Part shown: positions 1 to 7,357 of the stretch, piece after piece
Layout: every line of letters begins with the position of its first letter
How positions within the stretch are numbered: position 1 is the stretch's first letter
Source: Desulfuromusa sp.
GTDB taxonomy: Bacteria; Desulfobacterota; Desulfuromonadia; Desulfuromonadales; Geopsychrobacteraceae
DNA length: 18,711 nt
Direction: 5' to 3'
NCBI GenBank assembly: GCA_029933365.1
Contig: JAOZOH010000053.1
Location: 1-18,711, forward strand
The notes under the pieces: generated by a model
The model's database searches: none
What the model was told of the DNA's origin: nothing
Seen by the model: only the letters and a program-made list of their open reading frames with translations
Made by a program: the position numbers and the translations under genes

Positions 1-2053
1 CATAAATGTTGATATCGAAGGCTTCTGCGTTTGCTGTGGCTTCCATTCTAAGGGTGGCTTTGGTGATAGTGACACCCACAGGGAGCGAACTCAAATCGAA
101 CTGCAACAGGGGATGTTGATCACCAAGATCACCTCCGGATCGATCAATCACCAAGCTGGTTGAAGTGCCGTAGTTTGTGTTTGGCTCATCAATATCAACA
201 TACGTGTCTTTTGCAACAGTTAAAGAAACCGTTGGCACCGCTTCGAATGCACCGATATCAGGCATCGCATCGCGAGTTATACCACGCTGGTCAGTTGCAG
301 GTGCCCCGGTTGTTGTTCCAGCATCAATAGCCGAGCTACCAACCAGAAGTGCATGTGTCAGGGTGCTACCACCATTGTCCTGCAAAGAGCCGAGAAGTGG
401 ATCAATTGGGCTACCACCGCTTCCAATTTGATCGCCATTCACACCGTCAGTTAATCCGCTAGAATCACCATCACCTATCAGATTATTTCCAGAGGAAGTA
501 AAATCACCTGTGACATCATGGGAGTTGTTAGCAGCAATGATCGTATTCGTCAGATCAGCACTTCCTCCCCCTTGAGCATGGACACCGCTGCCAGCAGTAG
601 CTGTGTTATTAGTAATGGTCGTATTTATCAAAGTTATTGGGCGGATAGTAAAGATTCCTCCGCCATTAGCTTCTGCAGAGTTTTCACTGATAGTGACGTT
701 GGTAGCGATAAAGCTGCCGTTGCCAACTTCAATGCCGCCACCCGTATTACCACTCGTTGTATTGTTGCTAACCGTGACTCGTTCCAAGCTTGCAACACCG
801 GTCGTGGAAATACCGCCACCACCCTGGGTAGACGTGTTGTTGTCTATAGTTATGTCAACAAGCGTGAGGGTTCCTTCATTGTCTATTGCACCACCAGCAC
901 GTGCCGAGTTACCCGTCAAAAGTGAATCTGAAATCGTCACTTCCGCCGAATTATTAACGAGAAGTGCGCCACCATCGTTTATCGTCGCCCCCCCCTGCAG
1001 AGTTACCCCGCTGACAGAAACAACACTGCTACCCAATACGTCGAAAATCCGATCGATACTGTTACCATCGATAATCGAACTATTAAGATCAACACCCGTG
1101 ATCGTAAGGTTATCAGTAATATCCAGGTCACCCGTTACCGCCAGATTTTCTTCAGTTCCCGGTAATGACAACGTATAAGTTCCGGTACCCAGAATGATCT
1201 CGTCTTCACCGGCATCACTATTTGCTGCAATAATAGCCTCACGCAACGAGATAAAACCATCGCTGCCAGGTGTTACAGATAGAGCTGCAAGTGAGCTTGT
1301 ATCAGCATCTCCATCCAAAATATCAGAGGTAGTTGTTACGGTAATGCTGTCCAGAATACCGGCCCATGTTTGTTGAACTTTAGATCCAAAAACAGACTCT
1401 GACTCTATCTGGCCAATATTATATTCCAATTCCCAATCACCACCCAGAGCAGCTTGACCTGTTGCATCATCACTTGCCGCCACATCAGCGCCAGTCAGCA
1501 AACTGAGAGAATTAATCAGACTTTGCCCTTCTTCTCCCGAAGCCAGATTACAACCATAAAAAAGGAGATCTGCCTGATCAGTCAGAGCATTCTGCCAGCC
1601 TTCGATAGATTCAGCATAGGTATCGAGGGTTGATAAGTTAAGGGGGGAATCTCCCAGCACAACTTCACCGTTGCTACCGTGCGAGATAATATGAACTGCG
1701 GAAATATTTTGCTGCGAATTCAGATAATCGCTGATTTGGGTTATGCCATCACGGTTGCTATCGAGCAGCACCGTTTCAAACTGTCGCCCTTCTGCCGCCT
1801 GCGCCTGGATATCATCAAGCAGTTGCTGATAATCCTCAACACCTGCATCAATAAAAATAACTTCGCGTTGAATCTGTTCAGCAGTCTCCGCAGTTTGCAC
1901 ACTGTCACTGCTTAACTGGGCAGGTGCCACCAGCAAAACATCCTGATCAGCAGCCTGAATACCACCATCAACTGGCAACAATGCCAGATCGGCACTGAAC
2001 AGCAGGCGCGGTTCTAGTTTTTCCAATAGAAATGCGGAACGACGTCTTTTCAT
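1..2053 (-). CDS. Large LEPR-motif surface protein with DUF4347, beta-helix and DNRLRE-like domains (3' end outside window)
   Basis: Open frame from ATG at 2053 to the left edge, 684 codons visible with no stop. The start is set by an in-frame TAG directly before the ATG and an AAAGGA ribosome site 4 nt upstream. Residues 1-22 hold a basic start followed by LEPRLLFSAD (13-22), the N-terminal mark of very large repetitive surface proteins; there is no classical signal peptide. Residues about 63-232 match DUF4347, with HIISHG (121-126) and FYGCNL (165-170). Next comes a CSLREAI-like motif (GFISLREAIIAAN, 266-278) and a parallel beta-helix region rich in N-N-T/G-G-G-I repeats. That region ends in a choice-of-anchor-Q type tail (SSAIDAG, DQRGITRDAMPDIGAFE). 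The last 80 or so residues look like a DNRLRE domain (KDTYVDI, LLQFDLSSLP). Domain names are from family knowledge. Export by the divergent operon is inference. It is probably an adhesin or surface-layer protein. Confidence 0.85.
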   Translation of the reverse strand, partial: MKRRRSAFLLEKLEPRLLFSADLALLPVDGGIQAADQDVLLVAPAQLSSDSVQTAETAEQIQREVIFIDAGVEDYQQLLDDIQAQAAEGRQFETVLLDSNRDGITQISDYLNSQQNISAVHIISHGSNGEVVLGDSPLNLSTLDTYAESIEGWQNALTDQADLLFYGCNLASGEEGQSLINSLSLLTGADVAASDDATGQAALGGDWELEYNIGQIESESVFGSKVQQTWAGILDSITVTTTSDILDGDADTSSLAALSVTPGSDGFISLREAIIAANSDAGEDEIILGTGTYTLSLPGTEENLAVTGDLDITDNLTITGVDLNSSIIDGNSIDRIFDVLGSSVVSVSGVTLQGGATINDGGALLVNNSAEVTISDSLLTGNSARAGGAIDNEGTLTLVDITIDNNTSTQGGGGISTTGVASLERVTVSNNTTSGNTGGGIEVGNGSFIATNVTISENSAEANGGGIFTIRPITLINTTITNNTATAGSGVHAQGGGSADLTNTIIAANNSHDVTGDFTSSGNNLIGDGDSSGLTDGVNGDQIGSGGSPIDPLLGSLQDNGGSTLTHALLVGSSAIDAGTTTGAPATDQRGITRDAMPDIGAFEAVPTVSLTVAKDTYVDIDEPNTNYGTSTSLVIDRSGGDLGDQHPLLQFDLSSLPVGVTITKATLRMEATANAEAFDINIY

Positions 2054-2437
2054 CTAGTCCTTTGATGTTTCTATCTGGTTATCTACTTGACCCAACTTAC
2101 ATAGGTTTCCTCCCTCCGGCGTGGGGGAGGGTTAGGGTGGGGGGCGAGTTCGCAGGAGAACACCCCCATCCCAGCCTTCCCCCATCAAGGGGGAAGGGGA
2201 GATTCTGTCAGTCCAGAGTATTTAGTGGAGCGTAGTAGATAACCAGACACTTCCAATCAATCACGATGTAGACATAAAAATGCGAATCAAAATTATTTCA
2301 TAATAATTATAAACTATCAATATAAATATTTATGATCCATTCACGAAAAATATCTAATAAATATGTTGCGATCTGGATGAATATTTATTATAGTTCATAA
2401 AATATAACTAATCTCAATATTCAAACTACCCGTAAAT
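2054..2437. other. Divergent intergenic region: repeat element plus AT-rich leader
   Basis: This 384 nt gap separates the minus-strand LEPR gene from the plus-strand export operon, so it must hold promoters for both. Its left half is filled by the GC-rich inverted-repeat element at 2074-2247. Its right half (about 2265-2437) is strongly AT-rich. It contains a 10 bp perfect inverted repeat (TAATAAATAT at 2355-2364 against ATATTTATTA at 2381-2390, 16 nt spacer), a possible operator or leader hairpin. No -35/-10 pair stands out because the whole stretch is A/T, and I see no credible gene. Confidence 0.6.
2074..2247. repeat. MITE-like element with 14 bp terminal inverted repeats
   Basis: A perfect 14 bp inverted repeat, TCTGGTTATCTACT (2074-2087) and AGTAGATAACCAGA (2234-2247), encloses 146 nt. 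Inside are two inverted copies of a G/C-rich motif. One is about 2109-2145 (GGGGGAGGGTTAGGGTGGGG core). The other is about 2160-2203 (CACCCCCATCCCAGCCTTCC core, then CATCAAGGGGGAAGGGGA). Together they can form one long imperfect hairpin. A related single unit sits at 11549-11610. No target-site duplication was seen. It carries no coding capacity, so it is either a miniature non-autonomous element or a REP-like palindromic repeat. Confidence 0.6.
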
Positions 2438-4641
2438 ATGATTGATATGATGCAGAAACCAACTGAAAAAATCTTGAATAAAGTCTGCGGACTCCTTCTG
2501 ATTGCCCTGTGTATGGGATCTGGAGTCTGGGCTGCGTCACCGATTGGCGACCCGCTATCAAATCTGCAAGTCCCTTATGAAACTTTACTCGCGCTGGCGA
2601 TTATCAAACCAGAAATAGCAGCAACAGAGAAAAAACCGGCACATACACCTCAGCAGCCGCTTTTGCTCGCTGAACTGATTCGCCAGGTGGTTGCGGACAA
2701 TCAACAGATCCAGATGCAAAAAACCGACTGGATGATCAGACAAACCGAAGCAGACCGAACCCGCGCAATCTTTGAACCAGAGTTTGTCACTTCACTGGAG
2801 CGGGAATCTCATAGTCAGAGAAACAGTGTTGAGGATTCTCTGGGGCAGGGTTTGGCAACGACCTATAGCGAACGTAACTGGAATTTTGATGCAGCAGTAC
2901 AGGCTCTGGCCCCAACCGGCGGGAAAGTTAAGCTGGGCTACAATTACAATCAATTGTCCAACAGCCTGACCCGTTCACTGACTGATGAGGAAAATGAATA
3001 CCAGATGTATCTCGGGGTCAACTTGACTCAGCCATTACTGAAAAATGCCGGAACCAAAGCAACCAAGGCGGGAATCATGAGTGCTGATCTGGAATCTTCA
3101 GCAGCATTTCAAGAGTATCGTTTAAAAATGATGCAGCGCGTCAGTAAAGTCTCGGTCGATTATTGGGACTATTATCAAGCCTGCAAAAAATTATCTCTCA
3201 GAAATGATTCACACCGCATCGCAGAACAGATTCTGGCTGACAATCAAGAACGCCATCGAACCGGGAAAATGGCAGAGACAGAAGTTCTGGAAGCGATAAT
3301 TGGTGTCCACACGCGAAAATCTCTACTCAGTGAAACAGCCCACGAACAAATGAAGATAGCCAACCGGTTACGCAGCCTGCTTTCGCTGACCAGCTCCAGT
3401 TTTGACGCGATCAATAGACCAAAACCAGCTACGAGGCAAAGGCAATTACCGCAGGTGACAACAAAACTGGCCGCAGCTCCGACGACGCTTAAGCGGACTG
3501 AATTCAGACAGGTCATTGATAATTCTACGGCGTTAAAATTTAACCTCGGCACAAGCGCAAGTGGTTTGACTGCGTCAATGAAGCAGGATTTGGATCAACT
3601 TGCTGCATCTCTGAAAGGAAAACTGAATCTTTCCTTTAAAGTTATTGGTCATACCGATTCCTATATGCTCTCACCTGCAACCGCTAAAATTTATGTGATA
3701 ACTTTGGTTTAGGCAAAGCCAGGGCTAACAGCACGGCAAAATATCTGGCAACACAACTCAATTTAGCAAAAAATCACTACAAAGTCGGAACGGGTGGACC
3801 CTTCGAACCTGTGGCAGACAACGATACCGCTACAGGTCGGGCCAAGAACCGTCGAGTTGAGATATTTATCTCCTATGATCAACCAGTAGCAGTGGCAGAA
3901 ACTAGCAAATCAAAAGTGATTCCTGTCCCCACGACAAAGAAACCGCTGCAATCACCACAACCTCTGAATCTTGCGATCACCGAGCCAGAAGTGTTTGAAC
4001 TTCAAAACTTCAGCAGCGAAGAAATAACCGAACAAGCCTTTAAATTACGACCTGAATATCTAGCCGCCAGAAAAAAGTTACAACAGTCTGAAATCAAAAT
4101 CACCTTTGCTAAAAATCAACGTTGGCCAGAATTGGATTTACTTGCCAGTTACGGTCTGAACGGACTCGATTTTAATACCGGTGATTCCTGGGGACAGATT
4201 GAAGATGGTGAATATGCCTCCTGGTCGGCTGGTTTGCAGCTACGCCTGCCCCTGCAGGGAGGAATCGACAGCCGCAGTAAATTGAAAAAATCTGAATTGG
4301 AAAAACGTCGTCAATTGATGGTTTTGAAAGATATCGAAATTAAACTGAAAAACCGGATTGATACCGCCATCGACAACGTGGCAAGTACAACGGAACAGTT
4401 ACAGTACGCTGAGCAGATCATCGATATTCAAAAAAGGTTATTCGATACCGAGTTAATCAAACTAAAGGCGGGTCAAAGCAGTAGCCGACTGGTACTGGAA
4501 AAGGAAGATAATTACCGTTCCGCCAGAGAAACCGCTTTGACCAATACTGTGAAACGACAAAGAGCCCTGGTCGAAATGGAACTGGCCAGCGGCACCATCC
4601 TGCAAAAGTACGGGGTGGATATTATGGAGACAAAGCTTTGA
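2438..4641 (+). pseudogene. TolC-type outer-membrane channel with internal OmpA domain, interrupted by a frameshift
   Basis: First gene of the export operon. The first half (2438-3712, 424 aa) starts with a signal peptide (cleavage near GVWA-ASP, residue 32) and holds a TolC/OEP repeat (about 75-320, with LTQPLLKNAG). It then enters an OmpA-like domain (from about 352, GHTDS) and stops at 3710-3712. The second frame resumes the OmpA domain (NFGLGKARANSTAKYL from 3700, then PVADNDTATGRAKNRRVEI) and continues into the second TolC repeat, ending at 4641. One base appears to be missing near 3692-3697; no in-phase slippery heptamer was found. The Asp of HTD and the Arg of KARANS, likely peptidoglycan ligands, fall on opposite sides of the break. 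The codons on both sides look well conserved, so this is either a recent mutation or a sequencing error. No clear ribosome site precedes the ATG; 2447 and 2450 are alternative starts. Confidence 0.85.
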
Positions 4642-5516
4642 ATAGAGTGAGAATAGATTTTTCCACACTGGGAAGGAAACTTCCTTCATGGGAAATAAGT
4701 AAATTTCTGCTGGCCGGAATCGTCCTGATGACTTTGCTCTGCACTCCCCAGCAATCGCCTGCGGAGCAAGTCGGAATCTCAGGTTTCACCGAACCGGCAC
4801 AAGATTCTGCCTTGGGACTTTCGATCACCGGGCGGGTCACCGCAATCAAGGTTGTCGAAGGGGAAAAGGTCAAACAGGGACAGTTGCTTCTACAGCTGGA
4901 TCAAGACTTGGAACAGTTGGAAGTAAAACGGCGCAAGTTGCTATGGGAAAGCAAGGTTGAAATTGAATCGGTGAAATTGCAGGTCAAAACACTACAGAAT
5001 CATTTAAATTCTACCCGTGACCTTTATCAATCAACCGGCTCAATCCCCCGTGAGGAACTTGAAAACAAGGAACTGGAACTTGCTTTTGCGGTCGCCGAAC
5101 TGAATCGACTGAAAATTGCCGAGCAACGGGAAAAGATTGAATACCATACTGCCAGACAACAATTAGCCAAACGAAATCTCTATGCCCCGTTTGCCGGCCA
5201 GGTCACAGAAATCATGATCGGCATTGGCGAAAACTGCGACATCGACACACCACTGCTCCGCTTGGTCGATAACAGCCACGGCTATTTTGTTGCCAATCTG
5301 GAACAGGAAATCATTTCAAATTTCTCGCTGGCTCAACAAGTGCGACTCCAGCTCCAGACTGGTACAGAGCCGGTGACTACTGAGGCAACAATTGTTTTTA
5401 TCAGCCCCCTGGTCGACCCGGCTAGTGGGTTACGAAAAATCAAGGCAGAATTTGACAATCAGGAGCAGACGATTGTCCCCGGAGTTGCAGGGACAATGGT
5501 GCTACCAGAGCAATAA
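4638..5516 (+). CDS. Periplasmic adaptor subunit (HlyD/AcrA membrane-fusion family)
   Basis: This 292 aa protein should bridge an inner-membrane component to the outer-membrane channel encoded just upstream. A TTG start overlaps the upstream TGA by 3 nt and has GGAG 8 nt before it, so translation is probably coupled; an in-frame GTG at 4647 is an alternative. Residues 22-38 form a hydrophobic segment and SPA-EQ (40-44) looks like a signal peptidase site. The mature part has the adaptor layout: a first lipoyl-like half (ITGRVTAIKVVEGEKVKQGQ, 63-82), a long charged coiled-coil hairpin (about 88-170), a second lipoyl-like half (LYAPFAGQVTEI, about 183-194) and a beta-barrel to the end. It is short, with no long C-terminal membrane-proximal domain. 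The family is clear; the cargo is unknown. Confidence 0.88.
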   Translation: MNRVRIDFSTLGRKLPSWEISKFLLAGIVLMTLLCTPQQSPAEQVGISGFTEPAQDSALGLSITGRVTAIKVVEGEKVKQGQLLLQLDQDLEQLEVKRRKLLWESKVEIESVKLQVKTLQNHLNSTRDLYQSTGSIPREELENKELELAFAVAELNRLKIAEQREKIEYHTARQQLAKRNLYAPFAGQVTEIMIGIGENCDIDTPLLRLVDNSHGYFVANLEQEIISNFSLAQQVRLQLQTGTEPVTTEATIVFISPLVDPASGLRKIKAEFDNQEQTIVPGVAGTMVLPEQ

Positions 5517-5540
5517 CAACGCTGTCGTTTAGGATTGCTC

Positions 5541-7346
5541 GTGCCCGACTTAATTTCTATCAAAGAACTCCACACTTTTTCTGGCCATCCGGCGCAATTC
5601 TGGCCGGCTTTTTTGGCTTTTGCCGGTCAGCAAATTCAAGCCAACAACTGCATCCTGTTAATAAAAAAAAGCTCCTGGGAACAACAACTGCAATGGCCTG
5701 TAACACGGCAGACCAATAAGAAGGTTCCCCTCTCTGAAACATTGGCCCAACTGGCTGATAGCTGTCTTCAGCTGGGACAGGTGGTTTTACGTGGCAGCAC
5801 CCCGGCGCAACCCATCCTGATTGGTCTGGCAGTACAGGAACAGACCATGGAGCATCCTCGGGTCATCATTTTTCAGCTCGCCAACTCCACCCCCGAACAG
5901 CTTGATAGTCACTTGCGCCAACTGCAACTATTAGCAGATGCACCGGCAATTTACCAACAGGCCAGAACTCAGTGCAACGAACAGCACAAACAGATCGATC
6001 TTACACAGACTCTCGAACTGCTATTACTGTTGAATCAACAGGAAAAATTTCTGGCTGCAGCAATGATTGTGGTCAATGAAACTGTCTCCCGCTTTGGCTG
6101 TAGCAGAGTCAGTCTCGGCTGGCAGGTTGATGGCTATATTTGCCTCCAGAGTATCAGCCACATGGAACAGTTTGAGCCGAAGATGGAAATTGTCAATCAG
6201 CTTGAAGCTGCCATGGAAGAGTCTTTCGATCAGGATGAAGAAATTTTTTACCCGGCTCTGGTTGCCGATGGCCCGGTCAACCGCGATCACGCCAGTTACG
6301 CCAAAAAGCAACAAATTGGTCAGTTGCTTTCGCTACCGCTGCGGGTCGCCGATCAGGTTGTTGGGGTGCTGACCTGTGAACGGGATCAAGACCCGTTCAT
6401 TGAAGCAGAAATCCGCAGTTTAAGAATTCTCTGCGACCAAATTTCATCGCGGCTAGAGGTTCTGAAAGAAGCTGATCGCTGGTTGGGAGCAAAACTGAAA
6501 GATAGCTTAAAGGAAACATTTGCGACCCTGCTCGGCCCGGGAAAAACCTTGCCCAAATTGACAGGTTTATTGATCTGTGGGCTGTTGCTGATTTCGCTAC
6601 TGGTGAAGCTCCCTTACCGTATCGAAGCCCCCTTTATCCTGCGCAGTAAAGACGTCCGCCAGGTGACCGCTCCTTTTCCCGGTTATATTGATCAGGTTCA
6701 AGTGGAAGTTGGTCAACAGGTCGCGGAGGGGAGTTCACTATTAACTCTCGATAACAGTGATTTATTGCTCGAGGAAGCTGCGGCGGTAACCAACCGGGTT
6801 CGTTACCTGCGTGAAGCAGAAAAAGCACGGGCCAAAAATGCTTTGATTGAAATGAAAATAGCCCAGGCACAGGCCGATCAGGCTCAGGCACAGCTGGAAC
6901 TGATCCAATATCACTTGAATCGTGCTGAATTGCGTTCACCTATTAGCGGTATTGTTGTTGAAGGTGATTTTACAGAACGGCGCGGCACCCCGGTAGAAAA
7001 AGGGGAAGTATTATTTAAGGTAGCTCGGCACGAAAAACTCTATGCTGAAATCAGAGTGACCGAACGGGACATTCGAGAGTTGGCTGTCGGTCAAAGCGGA
7101 GAACTGGCTTTTGTCAGCCGTCCGCAACAGAAATATCCACTGCAAATTCAACAGATCGATCCGCTGGCCAGCGCAGAAGAGTCCGGAAATGTTTTTATCG
7201 TTCGCAGTGAAATTTTCACCACGGTAGAAGACTGGTGGCGTCCGGGGATGAGTGGCATCGCTAAAACCACCGTTGAAAAACGCCGGCTGCTCTGGATTAT
7301 CAGCCATCGCACGATTAATTTCTTCCGTCTGCTGGTCTGGTGGTAG
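5541..7346 (+). CDS. GAF-domain membrane protein with HlyD-type adaptor domain
   Basis: This 601 aa protein starts 24 nt after the adaptor gene. I chose GTG at 5541 because AGGA lies 6 nt upstream. The TTG at 5535 would leave no spacing. Residues 1-140 look like a divergent GAF-like fold. A clearer GAF domain spans about 155-310 (SRFGCSRVSLGWQVDG, LLSLPLRVADQVVGVLTCE). One membrane helix (about 341-358) follows. The C-terminal half is a HlyD/MFP adaptor: lipoyl-like half (VTAPFPGYIDQVQVEVGQQV), an Ala/Gln/Glu coiled coil (about 410-463), the second half (AELRSPISGIVVEGDF) and a barrel. The topology puts the GAF part in the cytoplasm and the adaptor in the periplasm. GAF domains usually bind small ligands or proteins, so this could sense a signal that gates export (inference). 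Confidence 0.85.
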   Translation: MPDLISIKELHTFSGHPAQFWPAFLAFAGQQIQANNCILLIKKSSWEQQLQWPVTRQTNKKVPLSETLAQLADSCLQLGQVVLRGSTPAQPILIGLAVQEQTMEHPRVIIFQLANSTPEQLDSHLRQLQLLADAPAIYQQARTQCNEQHKQIDLTQTLELLLLLNQQEKFLAAAMIVVNETVSRFGCSRVSLGWQVDGYICLQSISHMEQFEPKMEIVNQLEAAMEESFDQDEEIFYPALVADGPVNRDHASYAKKQQIGQLLSLPLRVADQVVGVLTCERDQDPFIEAEIRSLRILCDQISSRLEVLKEADRWLGAKLKDSLKETFATLLGPGKTLPKLTGLLICGLLLISLLVKLPYRIEAPFILRSKDVRQVTAPFPGYIDQVQVEVGQQVAEGSSLLTLDNSDLLLEEAAAVTNRVRYLREAEKARAKNALIEMKIAQAQADQAQAQLELIQYHLNRAELRSPISGIVVEGDFTERRGTPVEKGEVLFKVARHEKLYAEIRVTERDIRELAVGQSGELAFVSRPQQKYPLQIQQIDPLASAEESGNVFIVRSEIFTTVEDWWRPGMSGIAKTTVEKRRLLWIISHRTINFFRLLVWW

Positions 7347-7357
7347 GGGCTGAATAA

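Noticed and set aside
177..1915. Several plus-strand open frames in the first 2 kb
   Set aside because: They overlap the minus-strand LEPR/DUF4347 frame, which has clear domain motifs over its whole length; the plus-strand translations are low-complexity and match nothing.
2032..2235. 67 aa plus-strand frame
   Set aside because: It runs through the inverted-repeat element and translates to repeat-derived Pro/Gly-rich sequence without a ribosome site.
3687..3693. AAATTTA as a programmed -1 slippery site
   Set aside because: The incoming frame reads AAA-ATT-TAT, so the heptamer is out of phase; no stable hairpin was seen just downstream.
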